From Fructobacillus fructosus KCTC 3544 (GTDB taxonomy: Bacteria; Bacillota; Bacilli; Lactobacillales; Lactobacillaceae): DNA of 64,000 bases. The position numbers were made by a program, and so were the translations under genes. The notes below the pieces were generated by a model. The model was given only the letters and a program-made list of their open reading frames with translations, searched no databases and was not told where the DNA came from. The stretch covers positions 1 through 64,000 of the forward strand of contig NZ_JQBH01000011.1 of NCBI RefSeq assembly GCF_001438695.1. The letters run 5' to 3'. Positions 1 to 8,596 of this stretch are shown here, piece by piece (position 1 is the stretch's first letter; every line of letters starts with the position of its first letter).

Positions 1-15
1 CAAGGAACAATAATT

Positions 16-44
16 AGTATACTGACTTTCTTCCTCTTGGTCAA
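16..44 (-). promoter_or_regulatory. Promoter reading out of the left edge
   Basis: On the minus strand a -35 box TTGACC (39-44) and a -10 box TATACT (16-21) are separated by 17 bp. It points left, so it should drive a gene lying outside the window. The boxes are close to consensus, but no gene is visible to confirm it. Confidence 0.6.
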
Positions 45-160
45 TGCTTTTTTTGAACTTCTCTAGTGAATTTTCAGAAAGCGAATAAGAGACACACCAA
101 GCCGTCACAACATCCGTCTTCCAACTTAAAAACGCTCTTTATTCACCAGTTATCTTTTAA

Positions 161-532
161 TCATTCGTCAAAAGAAGTGAAGGTCGTTGGCTGAATGCTT
201 GTTAACAAACTCTGAATTTCATCCCCCGACTTAAAAGAAAGTGCTTTTGGTAAACTTTCTTGGACCTCTTGAAAGTCCGTTACATGAAAAGAATACAGGG
301 GCGCCTGTTCTTCATGTGGCAAACGAATTGTCGCCAATTCACCTAATCGCCAATCATCAAAGTCCTTAATACCTAGTTCAGAAAATGACTTGAGAATCAT
401 GCCCAGGGAAGTTTCTTCGTGGTGCTGATGCACTTTCACCACTAAAAACGATGGCTTGCCATCTACTTCCTCAACCAAGAAGTAAGGTAGATCGTTTTGA
501 TAAGCAATTACTGTAGCTGCAACCATTGTCAT
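161..532 (-). CDS. Hypothetical protein, 123 aa
   Basis: No family was recognised with confidence. The protein is short, soluble and acidic, with no signal peptide or membrane segment. The alternating pattern near the N-terminus (VAATVIAY, then PYFLVEE) and a later LYSFHVTD strand vaguely recall a Nudix-like alpha/beta fold, but no Nudix box is present. It begins 2 bp after the stop of the S1-domain gene, with an AAGGGAAG-type ribosome site inside that gene's end, so the two are probably cotranscribed and translationally coupled. Function unknown. Confidence 0.7.
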   Translation of the reverse strand: MTMVAATVIAYQNDLPYFLVEEVDGKPSFLVVKVHQHHEETSLGMILKSFSELGIKDFDDWRLGELATIRLPHEEQAPLYSFHVTDFQEVQESLPKALSFKSGDEIQSLLTSIQPTTFTSFDE

Positions 533-534
533 GA

Positions 535-942
535 TTAGTTACTTCCCTTCTTCGAATCATTCAAGTCAAGTCGGTTAACGGCTTCTGCAATCCAACCGGG
601 CATCGCAAGGGCGATTGGTTCAAAACCAAAATTTAAATGATAGTTCGTCCAAAAACGACGTTTAACGTTATTGTTTTTGATAATAGGTGTATCCACTAAA
701 GACATCAACGCAAGCTGCCGAACGGATAACGAAATCTTTTGTGTGTATTGATCAATATCAAGTACAATGGCCGTCACTTTCTGCCCAACCGAAAGTTCAT
801 CCGATAGATTCTTTACAATCCCAGACTTTAGTTCTGAAATATGGATTAATCCCTGCGTTTCTTCATCTAGTTTAACGAAGGCGCCGTATGGTTGTATTCC
901 TGTCACAACACCGGTCACTTCTTGCCCAATGCGATACGTCAT
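535..942 (-). CDS. S1 RNA-binding domain protein (CvfD/GSP13 family)
   Basis: A 135-aa protein with a single S1 domain at about residues 5-75, seen as IGQEVTGVVTGIQPYGAFVK, then GLIHISEL and later KISLSVRQ. Small single-S1 proteins of this kind (B. subtilis YugI/GSP13, streptococcal CvfD) bind RNA or ribosomes and affect stress adaptation. The residues after 80 form a family-type tail without a recognised domain. The ATG at 942 is preferred to the in-frame GTG at 945 because AGGAG lies 6 nt upstream of the ATG. It is followed after 2 bp by the small hypothetical gene. Confidence 0.8.
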   Translation of the reverse strand: MTYRIGQEVTGVVTGIQPYGAFVKLDEETQGLIHISELKSGIVKNLSDELSVGQKVTAIVLDIDQYTQKISLSVRQLALMSLVDTPIIKNNNVKRRFWTNYHLNFGFEPIALAMPGWIAEAVNRLDLNDSKKGSN

Positions 943-962
943 CACAAGCTCCTCTTTTAAAT

Positions 963-992
963 AAAAAATCCTCAGCCATTGGCTAGAGGATT
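963..992 (-). terminator. Intrinsic terminator after the cyclophilin gene
   Basis: Minus-strand hairpin AATCCTC-AGCCA / TGGCT-GAGGATT with one bulge, followed by a T run. The ascending arm overlaps the last codons of the cyclophilin gene. It separates that operon from the S1-domain operon. Confidence 0.75.
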
Positions 993-1558
993 ACCTTTTC
1001 AATCACGATATCTTTTAATGGCTGATCAGCACGGTTAACCTTTGCTGCAGCAATTTTATCCAGAACGTCCATTCCTTCAACAACTTGCCCAAAAACCGTA
1101 TGTTTCCCATCAAGCCATGGCGTACCACCCTCTTCTTGGTATACCTTTGCGATTGCTTCGGGATAGCGACCGAGATATGGTTTCATTTGCTTTGGAAAAT
1201 GCTTGTTTTGAACAATGAAGAACTGTGAACCGTTTGTATTTGGACCAGCATTCGCCATGGACAAAGCGCCACGGATATTAAAGAGCTCATCTGAGAACTC
1301 ATCTTCAAATGGCTTTCCCCAAATACTTTGACCACCACGACCTGTACCATCAGGATCACCAGTCTGCACCATAAAATCGTTAATTACACGGTGAAAAATC
1401 ACCTGGTCATAATCGCCTTGTTTAGCATGAGTCAAGAAATTCTCAACCGCTTTCGGTGCTTGTTCTGGGAAAAGTGCTAGCGAAATATCTCCATAGCTCG
1501 TCTTTAGAACTGCCGAAACATCCTTTTGACTAAGGTTTAATTGTGGAAAGTCAGTCAT
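983..1558 (-). CDS. ppiB: Peptidyl-prolyl cis-trans isomerase, cyclophilin type
   Basis: A 191-aa cytoplasmic cyclophilin that catalyses proline isomerisation in folding proteins. Family landmarks are visible: [15 protein letters not shown] (active-site FHR and QTGD), [19 protein letters not shown] and the C-terminal [17 protein letters not shown]. No signal peptide is present. The ATG at 1558 was chosen because AGAGG lies just upstream and because it begins one base after the rpoZ stop, giving a coupled rpoZ-ppiB pair. A longer in-frame extension would read back through rpoZ and is not credible. Confidence 0.92.
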   Translation of the reverse strand: MTDFPQLNLSQKDVSAVLKTSYGDISLALFPEQAPKAVENFLTHAKQGDYDQVIFHRVINDFMVQTGDPDGTGRGGQSIWGKPFEDEFSDELFNIRGALSMANAGPNTNGSQFFIVQNKHFPKQMKPYLGRYPEAIAKVYQEEGGTPWLDGKHTVFGQVVEGMDVLDKIAAAKVNRADQPLKDIVIEKVIL

Positions 1559-1559
1559 C

Positions 1560-1775
1560 TTAATCCTCTGAATCCTGTACAACTGGATTAATGACCACGT
1601 CACCAGCTTCGATTTCTTCCAGCGCCTTACCAACGGATTTAACGGATTCAAACCTTACTTGCGTAGCTGGCATGCCGGCATCCAATTCACGTGCACGCTT
1701 TGAGGCCAAGGCAATCAACTTATAACGTGAGTCAACTTTTTCGAGTAACTTATCAACAGATGGGTAAAGTAACAT
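1560..1775 (-). CDS. rpoZ: DNA-directed RNA polymerase omega subunit
   Basis: A 71-aa omega subunit, of usual length for Lactobacillales. The conserved core is clear: [29 protein letters not shown] near the N-terminus (positions 4-32), with the ALEEI motif later. Omega helps assemble beta-prime into RNA polymerase. It lies 14 bp downstream of gmk in the conserved gmk-rpoZ order and is followed immediately by ppiB, so the three form one transcription unit from the promoter before gmk. Confidence 0.93.
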   Translation of the reverse strand: MLLYPSVDKLLEKVDSRYKLIALASKRARELDAGMPATQVRFESVKSVGKALEEIEAGDVVINPVVQDSED

Positions 1776-1789
1776 AATTTCTCCTTTAT

Positions 1790-2389
1790 TTAGTCAGTGA
1801 TTTCATCAATGACACGAGTCACACGCAAACGTTCTGCAGTGATGATGGCCTTAATACGATTAACCGCTTTATCCACAACATCGTTTTCGACTGCGTAGTT
1901 GTAATTAATCATTTTCTTTAGTTCATCTTTGGCAGCTGCAACACGCTTTTCGATAACTTCAGCAGAATCGGTACCCCGACCCTCTAAGCGCATTCGCAGA
2001 TTCTTAATGTCAGGAGGAGTTAAGAAGATATAAACCCCTTCTGGCATTTTGGCCTTCACTTGAAGTGCCCCTTGAGCATCAATTTCCAAAAAGACATCAC
2101 GTCCAGATGCCAGCGTTTCTTCAATGAAGGAACGCGGGGTTCCATAGTAATTTCCAACGTACTCAGCATACTCCAACATATCGCCCGCTTGAATCTTATC
2201 TTCAAACTCTTCACGGGAAACGAAGAAATAATCCTTACCGTTTTCTTCCCCTGTTCGAGGCTTTCGCGTAGTTGCTGAAATCGAGTAACGAAAATCAACA
2301 GCATCGTCTTCAAAAATTGCCTTTCGAACCGTCCCCTTACCAACACCAGATGGCCCTGATAAGACGATTAACAAGCCACGTTCAGTCAT
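1790..2389 (-). CDS. gmk: Guanylate kinase
   Basis: A 199-aa kinase that phosphorylates GMP to GDP with ATP. The P-loop GPSGVGKGT is at about residues 12-20, and the GMP-binding stretch [13 protein letters not shown] with YFFVSREEF follows. The lid region RLEGRGTDS is intact. The ATG at 2389 is taken as the start because AGAGG lies 6 nt upstream; an in-frame GTG one codon earlier is possible. It is first gene of gmk-rpoZ-ppiB. Confidence 0.95.
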   Translation of the reverse strand: MTERGLLIVLSGPSGVGKGTVRKAIFEDDAVDFRYSISATTRKPRTGEENGKDYFFVSREEFEDKIQAGDMLEYAEYVGNYYGTPRSFIEETLASGRDVFLEIDAQGALQVKAKMPEGVYIFLTPPDIKNLRMRLEGRGTDSAEVIEKRVAAAKDELKKMINYNYAVENDVVDKAVNRIKAIITAERLRVTRVIDEITD

Positions 2390-2427
2390 CACTATCCTCT
2401 TTATCTTAACTAGTATCTAATAATCGT

Positions 2428-2456
2428 ATTTTAACAGGAACAGGGGGCTATTTCAA
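2428..2456 (-). promoter_or_regulatory. Promoter of the gmk-rpoZ-ppiB operon
   Basis: TTGAAA (2451-2456) and TAAAAT (2428-2433) are 17 bp apart on the minus strand. The predicted start lies about 30 nt before the gmk ATG. Confidence 0.65.
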
Positions 2457-2468
2457 CTGAAAAACATC

Positions 2469-2537
2469 CTACCAAGCAAGCGTTGACCACTTAATTAAAT
2501 TACCGATGAGTAACTTTATCAGAAATGAGTGAGCCAT
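2469..2537 (-). CDS. Small hydrophobic peptide ORF, 22 aa
   Basis: An ATG at 2537 opens a 22-codon frame ending TAG. The ribosome site is strong: AGGAG 7 nt before the ATG. The peptide starts MAHSFLIKLLIGN and ends LIKWSTLAW. It is hydrophobic with two lysines, has two tryptophans near the C-terminus and could form an amphipathic helix. It lies in the 325-bp gap upstream of gmk and on the same strand, just before the gmk promoter. No family was recognised. It might be a membrane-active peptide or a leader ORF; the evidence is the ribosome site and composition only. Confidence 0.45.
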   Translation of the reverse strand: MAHSFLIKLLIGNLIKWSTLAW

Positions 2538-2654
2538 CCCTTTTCTCCTTTTGTTCGGTTCAAGAAACTTTGTTCCCCACCTATAAAAAGTTTGTAAAAG
2601 TCTTTAATACCAACGATTATGGTTCCTTATAAAAATTTTAACCATTTAAAACGC

Positions 2655-2683
2655 TTGCTTTTCCAAACATTTGTTCGTATACT
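2655..2683 (+). promoter_or_regulatory. Promoter of the 106-aa hypothetical gene
   Basis: TTGCTT (2655-2660) and TATACT (2678-2683) with a 17-bp spacer lie 32 bp before the ATG at 2715. The rest of the 2390-2714 gap holds the small peptide ORF and the gmk promoter on the other strand. Confidence 0.6.
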
Positions 2684-2714
2684 AAAGTCACCGAGATAAA
2701 GAGGAGGCGGCCTG

Positions 2715-3035
2715 ATGCAAATGAAGCTTTCAGCCCAACCACAATTCAATTTCATGAACCAATTAAAGCAAAACTGGTTTAACCTTAAAGAACACTTCGC
2801 TGTTGTTCCACTTAAAACACAGCAGACAAGTACGGTATTAATCAACCGTCTTGAAACAGCCATCAACAATGGGCGACCTGTTGCCGTTCAAATGAATCAG
2901 GGATTTAATCAAGAGAACATTCAAGACTTTTACGGAGTGCTTTTCCAAGATGAATCTGGTGCTTTAATTATCGAGGACACTCGAAGCAAGCAATGCCAAC
3001 ACCTCATTCCAGGCTTGCTACGCCATATCGGTTAA
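2715..3035 (+). CDS. Hypothetical protein, 106 aa
   Basis: No family recognised. The start is well supported by AGGAGG 7 nt before the ATG and a promoter 32 bp upstream. The protein has a helical, Gln- and Asn-rich first half and a second half with alternating hydrophobic residues (RPVAVQM, FYGVLFQDESGALIIEDT, CQHLIPGLLRHIG), which would suit a small beta barrel. The second half weakly recalls YolD-like proteins, but this is a guess. It is monocistronic, with a bidirectional terminator behind it. Confidence 0.7.
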   Translation: MQMKLSAQPQFNFMNQLKQNWFNLKEHFAVVPLKTQQTSTVLINRLETAINNGRPVAVQMNQGFNQENIQDFYGVLFQDESGALIIEDTRSKQCQHLIPGLLRHIG

Positions 3036-3070
3036 TTCCTCGTACGCTATATTTGTAGAAAATCAAAATA

Positions 3071-3104
3071 AAAAAGGCAGACTTAGCTAAGTTTGCCTTT
3101 TTTA
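3071..3104. terminator. Bidirectional terminator
   Basis: GGCA-ACTTAG / CTAAGT-TGCC type hairpin, nearly fully paired, with an A run on one side and a T run on the other. It sits between two convergent genes and should serve both. Confidence 0.85.
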
Positions 3105-3105
3105 T

Positions 3106-4206
3106 TTACTTTTCTACCGAACGCTTTGGTTCTTGCAGAAGTTTTTCGACACCAGCATCATTCAACTGTGCCAATAATGTATTCACTGCCTTAATATCAA
3201 TATAGTGGTCCAAACCACTTGCTTCCAATTCAGCTATTCGAACAGTATCAACTGCTTTCTTCTTGTCTAAGAACTTAATGTAGCGAGCGACCTCACCACC
3301 AAGTCCATCAAGTGAATCCCATTCTGGTTGCCAATAATTCATCAAGTCCTCTTTTGCAAAAGTGTTAATCAAATCATTGGTCCATTCGCGATGGGTTACA
3401 TTGTACTTTTCGGCCAGTCCTTTATGGAATGCCAATAACATCTGCACTTCTTGTTCTGATACCAAATCCTTAATGGCTGTCTTTTGGAAAGTCGCCACCA
3501 TCCGTTCACCAAAGGCGATTTCTTCATCAATTGCTTCCTTAGAAAGCTTTTCACCCTTCGGTGAAGCCACCTTACCCGACAACTTTGGCTCGGTCACCTT
3601 CAAGCCCTTGTACACCTCAGCAATGGTTTTTAGGTCAAAATCATCGTCTTGATCGTTTTGATTCAAAAATTTGAACTGAAGCTCATCGATGGCATTACTA
3701 TCCGACATGACCTTGGCAACATCTTGTCCTTGAAAACGGAAATAGTTAACCGCTAAGACCGTTCGGATAATCATGCGCCAGAAGTTTGGATCAAACGAAG
3801 TTGTTTGAACAGAAAACCGATCTGAAACTTGTCCTTCATTAGCTAAGAATGATTGAATATCATACAGAACAGGCATAAGGAGAATAAAATAACGCCAATC
3901 TCGATCCGCTGACTGTACTAACGTCGCTTGCATGACTTCGTTTAATTTCACAATGACCCGTTTATCAGACGTAAAATCAGAGAAGTTCTGTTGAACCATG
4001 GTGGCAATTAAATCATCTAAGAAGAATGAAGCCACTTCGAAGGTTTCCTTTTGATAAGTGTGCTGCTTCGTTAAGAAGAAACGTGCTCTTAAAAACCCTG
4101 CAAACTCATTATAGTCAAATGGGGATAACTTCTTCTTTTCCTGAAACTTTTGCAAGCTTTTTTGCTTCTTAAATGCTTTGATTTGTGCTGATTTTCCCTG
4201 TTTCAT
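3106..4206 (-). CDS. Hypothetical protein, 366 aa
   Basis: No family recognised. It starts with a strongly basic, helical stretch (MKQGKSAQIKAFKKQKS, positions 1-17), then a mostly helical body with no membrane segment or signal peptide. An acidic patch (NDQDDDFD) occurs near residue 185. The start is supported by AAGGAGG 7 nt upstream. It follows the 116-aa gene after 10 bp and probably shares its transcript. It is likely a cytoplasmic, lineage-specific protein. Confidence 0.75.
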   Translation of the reverse strand: MKQGKSAQIKAFKKQKSLQKFQEKKKLSPFDYNEFAGFLRARFFLTKQHTYQKETFEVASFFLDDLIATMVQQNFSDFTSDKRVIVKLNEVMQATLVQSADRDWRYFILLMPVLYDIQSFLANEGQVSDRFSVQTTSFDPNFWRMIIRTVLAVNYFRFQGQDVAKVMSDSNAIDELQFKFLNQNDQDDDFDLKTIAEVYKGLKVTEPKLSGKVASPKGEKLSKEAIDEEIAFGERMVATFQKTAIKDLVSEQEVQMLLAFHKGLAEKYNVTHREWTNDLINTFAKEDLMNYWQPEWDSLDGLGGEVARYIKFLDKKKAVDTVRIAELEASGLDHYIDIKAVNTLLAQLNDAGVEKLLQEPKRSVEK

Positions 4207-4216
4207 ACAAACCTCC

Positions 4217-4567
4217 TTAAATACTCAAATCTAATAAGTACTTGCCGTGACCAAATTCCTTTAATTTAAACTGAAAAATTTGTTCCGTCCTTTTCAAATC
4301 TGGCGTTTTAACTGTCGCCTGGCGGTCGCCCTCCAGTTCAGCAATCTCGATTGCTTGATTAATTGCTGATAGGACGGGCGCAAAGGCCTTGGGATCGGCT
4401 GATGAATAGAATAAATCAGCATTCCCGTAGGTATTCGAACGGCGTTGCAAAGAAACAGAAACCTTAAATCGGTTCACTTCAAAAACCAAGTGATTGTAGT
4501 TAAAGTCGTGAGCATAGCCAAACAATCCCGATAAATATTGTCCAGCTGGGTACTTCTTCTCTGCCAT
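4217..4567 (-). CDS. Hypothetical protein, 116 aa
   Basis: No family recognised with confidence. It is a soluble protein with alternating strands (NHLVFEVNRFKVSVSLQRR) and a helix around residues 60-80 (AFAPVLSAINQAIEIAEL), without cysteines or transmembrane segments. A GGGGAGAAAA ribosome site precedes the ATG. It is upstream of and close to the 366-aa unknown gene, so the two probably work together. The 87 bp separating it from mutS2 shows no convincing terminator. Confidence 0.7.
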   Translation of the reverse strand: MAEKKYPAGQYLSGLFGYAHDFNYNHLVFEVNRFKVSVSLQRRSNTYGNADLFYSSADPKAFAPVLSAINQAIEIAELEGDRQATVKTPDLKRTEQIFQFKLKEFGHGKYLLDLSI

Positions 4568-4654
4568 TTTTCTCCCCTTATGGGCTTACACCCTCTTTTA
4601 AAAATTCTGTTAACGATAACGACACAAATTAAAATCATTCATGCCACTGGCTAC

Positions 4655-7054
4655 TTACCTTAGTGTAACAATTGTCGCGCCATCCCCACCTGCATTAGCG
4701 GAGGCAAAATGAAAGTCTTTCACACGACGATCAGAACGTAAGAACTGAGTCACCCCTTGACGCAGTGCACCTGAACCCTTCCCGTGAATAATTTCAACAG
4801 AGGATAGGTTGGCCAACACAACTGAGTCCAAATAACGATCCAAGTCAGTCAATGCTGCTTCGTAGCGTACACCTCGCAAATCTAACTTTGCCTGTACTCG
4901 ACCGGTGTTCCCCGACCGTGCAGCATTCTTAGCCACCTTCTGTCGCTTCTTCGTTTTCTTTTCCTTTTGCGCCTTGGCCGTTGCTTCCGTTTTTTTCAAA
5001 TCATCTTCATCAACGAGCATCTTCAAGATTCCCATCTGGACTTCCCATTGACCGTTCTTATGCTTCTTAACCAAAGTCCCTTGTTGATTATAAGAAGAAA
5101 CCATCACATCATCGCCAGGCTTCAACTCTTTGACCCGTTTAGCCCTTTGCAATACCTTGTTTTTCTCCAACTTATCGGATTGTTGCAAGGCGGCAATGGC
5201 TTGCTTTTGCTTCTGCAAATCTTGTTCGGAAAGCTTGTTTTTTTGCCCGCCGGCTAATCGTTCGGACCGAATCTCTTTAATGAGTTGCTCGGCCTCCCGC
5301 TTCGTTTTTGAAACCAATTCATTGGCCCGCTTCTTGGCATCCAACATCACTTTTGCTTGCTCTTTTTCAAGCTTCAATGTTTTTTCTTCTAACTCAGTCT
5401 GTGTTGCAACCAAATTTTTTTGGTCACGAGCCAAGCGTTCCCGCTCAGTTTTGGCTGCCTGTCGTTGATCAACCAAATCTTTAATCATCTCGTTAAGCTT
5501 TTGATTCTCAGGATTGACCATCGTTTTGGCGTCTGCCAATAGTTGTTGATCAAAGCCAAGGCGCGAAGCAATCGCCAGCGCATTTGATTGCCCCGGTACC
5601 CCAATCAACAACTGGTAAGTCGGTTTCAACGTCTTAACATCAAAAACCATGGAGGCGTTTTCCGTACCTGACCGTTCATTACCGTAGAGTTTCAATTCTG
5701 GATAGTGGGTCGTTGCAATGGTTTGTGCCCCCAAATCCTTAGCACGATCCAGGATAGCCATCGCAAGAGCAGCTCCTTCGGCTGGATCGGTTCCAGCACC
5801 TAACTCATCGAAAATGAGCAAACTGTTTTCGTCTGTTCGGGTTAAAATCCCCTTAATATTCTCCATGTGTGAGGAGAAAGTGGATAAGTTCTGTTCAATT
5901 GATTGCTCATCCCCAATATCTGCAAAAATCTCATCAAAAACAGCCACCACTGATGGACGCCCCACCGTGATAAAAAGACCAGACTGTGCCAGTAACTGTA
6001 ACAAACCAAGGGTTTTAATCGTAATGGTTTTTCCCCCGGTGTTCGGTCCGGTGATAATCAGCGTCTCATATTTTTCTCCGAGTGCAATATCATTTTTAAC
6101 CGCCTTCTTTTCGCCAATTAAGGGATGCCAGGCTTGATTTAAGACAACTTCCTTTTTCTCAGAAAGCTCAGGGGCCATGGCGTTTTGCGCCTTAGCCAAA
6201 CGTGCCTTTGCATTGACAAAATCAAGCTTCCCAAGAACCATGGCATTTTGCCGCAAATCTTCCAGATGGTCAGCGAGCATCACCGATAGCTCTGCTAACA
6301 CGCGATCTTCTTCTGCCAAAGCTAATACACGCGTTTCCGACAATTCATTGGCCATTTCAACGACCGATTGTGGCTCGATGTAGTATGTTTGACCCGATTG
6401 ACTTTGGTCGTGGACGATTCCAGGAACTTGGTGTCGATACTCAACTTTTACAGGCAACACATAGCGATCAGCCCGCTTGGTCACAATCGTTTCGGACAAG
6501 TAGCGAGCAGACTTACCACGCGTGTAATTTGCTAATCGTTGCCGAATCGCTTCTTCTTTTCCCGCCATTTGTCGACGGAAAGATGCCAATGCTGTCGATG
6601 CCGAATCTAGAACACGACCATTATCGTCAATGGTTTGTTCCACTCTTTTTGTTAACTCTGGTAACAGAACCAATTGATCAACCATTGACTGAAGCCTTGG
6701 CACGGAGTCCTGCATGTCATCGGCTTGTATCCTTTGAAAGAAGTGGGCAACGGCCGCAGTGGCTTTTAAAACCTTTGCTAAGGCGACAATTTCCTTACCA
6801 TTCAACGAAGCTTGAATTTGTAAGCGACGAACTTGCTCTTTTATATCCGTCAAATCAAGCAGGGCTAACCCACCATGCAAGCGTTCCACCATGGCTGCCT
6901 CAGCTGTTTCTTCAAGCCACCGAGACACTTCCTGAAAGTCAGACGATGGTTGAAGAGCGGCCACAATTTTCGCGCCCTGTTCCGTTTGAATAAAGGGTAA
7001 AAGCTCCCCTTTTACTTTTTCATATTCGAGTGTTTGTAGTACTTTTGAATTCAT
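4655..7054 (-). CDS. mutS2: MutS2 family ATPase/endonuclease
   Basis: A 799-aa MutS2. The MutS-like core carries Walker A GPNTGGKTITIKTLG near residue 335, Walker B SLLIFDELGAGTDP and the switch TTHYPELKL. A long coiled coil (about 510-640) follows, and the C-terminus is a Smr nuclease domain with LDLRG and HGKGSGALR. The family acts on branched DNA, suppresses recombination and in Gram-positives also rescues collided ribosomes. GAGG lies just before the ATG. It follows cvpA after 15 bp, the usual cvpA-mutS2 order. Confidence 0.95.
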   Translation of the reverse strand: MNSKVLQTLEYEKVKGELLPFIQTEQGAKIVAALQPSSDFQEVSRWLEETAEAAMVERLHGGLALLDLTDIKEQVRRLQIQASLNGKEIVALAKVLKATAAVAHFFQRIQADDMQDSVPRLQSMVDQLVLLPELTKRVEQTIDDNGRVLDSASTALASFRRQMAGKEEAIRQRLANYTRGKSARYLSETIVTKRADRYVLPVKVEYRHQVPGIVHDQSQSGQTYYIEPQSVVEMANELSETRVLALAEEDRVLAELSVMLADHLEDLRQNAMVLGKLDFVNAKARLAKAQNAMAPELSEKKEVVLNQAWHPLIGEKKAVKNDIALGEKYETLIITGPNTGGKTITIKTLGLLQLLAQSGLFITVGRPSVVAVFDEIFADIGDEQSIEQNLSTFSSHMENIKGILTRTDENSLLIFDELGAGTDPAEGAALAMAILDRAKDLGAQTIATTHYPELKLYGNERSGTENASMVFDVKTLKPTYQLLIGVPGQSNALAIASRLGFDQQLLADAKTMVNPENQKLNEMIKDLVDQRQAAKTERERLARDQKNLVATQTELEEKTLKLEKEQAKVMLDAKKRANELVSKTKREAEQLIKEIRSERLAGGQKNKLSEQDLQKQKQAIAALQQSDKLEKNKVLQRAKRVKELKPGDDVMVSSYNQQGTLVKKHKNGQWEVQMGILKMLVDEDDLKKTEATAKAQKEKKTKKRQKVAKNAARSGNTGRVQAKLDLRGVRYEAALTDLDRYLDSVVLANLSSVEIIHGKGSGALRQGVTQFLRSDRRVKDFHFASANAGGDGATIVTLR

Positions 7055-7069
7055 GATGCCTCGTTTATT

Positions 7070-7591
7070 TTATAACCACCATTGGTAAATCTTATTTGAA
7101 ATAATGGGAAACTGATCCAAAAATTCATTTAAAAGTGAACTTTCCGTGAACTGTCCCTGAATCCATGCGTTAGGAATAACTGACAGTAATTCCAAGCAAA
7201 AGAAAGCGAGCACTAACGCAAAAATAATTGATAGCGTTGCACCTAAAAGACCATCTAATTGTCCTAGGAATGGCACACGTCGGATGAAGTGAACCGGACG
7301 TAGCAAAAAATGGCCAATCAGTGAACCAATAATCAGTATCAATGCGAAAGCAATGCCCGATGCCAAGAAAGTTGATCCTGAGCTTGCCCATGAACTTGGC
7401 ACGGATGGTCTGGCAAACTGCCCGGTCGTCCAGCCTGCAAACAAGCTGGATAGCGGCTTTGAAAGCACAGTGGCCGCATAAAAAATGACAGCCCAAAGAA
7501 TGAGGCGCGTCAATGCCGTCACAAATCCCGTTCGGTAACCAGAATAGGCCATTAAAAGAATAAAAATAACGACAATCCATAAGAGTATCAT
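7070..7591 (-). CDS. cvpA: CvpA family membrane protein
   Basis: A 173-aa membrane protein with about four transmembrane segments: ILLWIVVIFILLMAY at the N-terminus, LILWAVIFYAATVL, FALILIIGSLIGHFLL and IIFALVLAFFCLEL. The pattern SGYRTGFV after the first helix is typical of CvpA/colicin V production family proteins. The exact role is unclear. The start at 7591 is chosen for AAGGAGGG 4-6 nt upstream; a longer frame begins near the promoter and is less likely. It is cotranscribed with mutS2. Confidence 0.85.
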   Translation of the reverse strand: MILLWIVVIFILLMAYSGYRTGFVTALTRLILWAVIFYAATVLSKPLSSLFAGWTTGQFARPSVPSSWASSGSTFLASGIAFALILIIGSLIGHFLLRPVHFIRRVPFLGQLDGLLGATLSIIFALVLAFFCLELLSVIPNAWIQGQFTESSLLNEFLDQFPIISNKIYQWWL

Positions 7592-7641
7592 GGGTCCCTC
7601 CTTGCACAAAGAGAAGCACATTGCCTCCCCGAATACCGTCA

Positions 7642-7666
7642 ATTATACCATTAAAACTGCTATAAT
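7642..7666. promoter_or_regulatory. Compact divergent promoters of cvpA-mutS2 and rnhC
   Basis: A minus-strand TATAAT (7642-7647) and a plus-strand TATAAT (7661-7666) lie only 13 bp apart, back to back. Each polymerase would cover the other's -10 region. Neither -35 box is close to consensus. The plus -10 ends 6 bp before the rnhC ATG. Confidence 0.6.
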
Positions 7667-7672
7667 TAAGGC

Positions 7673-8596
7673 ATGCAAACCGTAATTATTCTAACAAAGT
7701 CAGCCCTCAAAAAACTAGAAGCTGCCTACAAAAGTGCCCTTGTTCACAAGGCACCACCTCACAGTCTCTTTCAGGCAAAAAATAATGGTGTGACCATTAC
7801 AGCCTATCCCTCAGGTAAAGTTCTCTTTCAGGGCAAGTATCATCGAGAAGAAGCAGAACGCTTTCAAAAGCTTGGTGAGACCAGCAAAACCGGGACGAAA
7901 GTTCGCACGACTTTACCGGTGGGCTTCTCTGAATGGGGGGTTATCGGATCAGATGAAGTTGGCGCAGGTGCCTATTTTGGTCCATTAACAACAGCGGCCG
8001 TTTACGTTCCCCGGTCCAAAGTGGCAGAACTAAAGAAGCTTGGCTTTGCCGACTCAAAAACGTTAACAGACGACCGGATTCAGGAATTAGCACCATATAT
8101 TATTAATCACTTTCCTTACCATGTTGTGAACCTAACACCCGACTTTTATAACCAAAAGCAGCAAAGTGGTCAAAACGTCGTGGCCATGAAGGCCCTTTCA
8201 CACAACTTTACCCATAACCAAGTATTAGCAAAACTTGATTCACAAAAAAAGCCCGATGCCATTCTTGTCGATCAATTTGTTCAGGAAAGTAGCTACTTCC
8301 GCTATCTTAAAAGAAACAATCAGCAACTGCCAAATGTCAAAAGCTACTTCATTACGAAAGGAGAAGCCGAGCACGTCGCGGTAGCCGCTGCCTCTGTTCT
8401 TGCTCGCTATGTTGAGCTACAAACGATGAAAGAACTCAGTCAAGAAGCAGGGATGAACCTGCCAATCGGTGCGGGTAAAGAAGTGGATCAAAAGGCTGCT
8501 GTCTTGATAAGGCAAGGAAAGCAGCTCGGTCACTTCGCCAAACTTCATTTTAAAAACACTGAAAAGGCAGAAAGATTAGCTAAAATCAAGTCATAA
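7673..8596 (+). CDS. rnhC: Ribonuclease HIII
   Basis: A 307-aa RNase HIII, which removes the RNA strand of RNA/DNA hybrids. The N-terminal TBP-like substrate domain (about 1-80, with FQAKNNGVTITAYPSGKVLFQGK) and the catalytic domain starting GSDEVGAGAYFGPL are clear, as is the later acidic motif DAILVDQF. The family usually has GTGDYFGP; here it is GAGAYFGP, but the DE pair is kept. The N-terminus aligns with known homologues, so the ATG at 7673 is the natural start, although no ribosome site precedes it (see promoter). Confidence 0.93.
   Translation: MQTVIILTKSALKKLEAAYKSALVHKAPPHSLFQAKNNGVTITAYPSGKVLFQGKYHREEAERFQKLGETSKTGTKVRTTLPVGFSEWGVIGSDEVGAGAYFGPLTTAAVYVPRSKVAELKKLGFADSKTLTDDRIQELAPYIINHFPYHVVNLTPDFYNQKQQSGQNVVAMKALSHNFTHNQVLAKLDSQKKPDAILVDQFVQESSYFRYLKRNNQQLPNVKSYFITKGEAEHVAVAAASVLARYVELQTMKELSQEAGMNLPIGAGKEVDQKAAVLIRQGKQLGHFAKLHFKNTEKAERLAKIKS

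Noticed and set aside
2485-2515. TTGACC near 2493 on the plus strand as a promoter
   Set aside because: No -10 box is found 16-18 bp downstream.
6370-6993. Long antisense ORF (207 codons) opposite mutS2
   Set aside because: It mirrors codon structure of mutS2, has no ribosome site and no recognisable domain.
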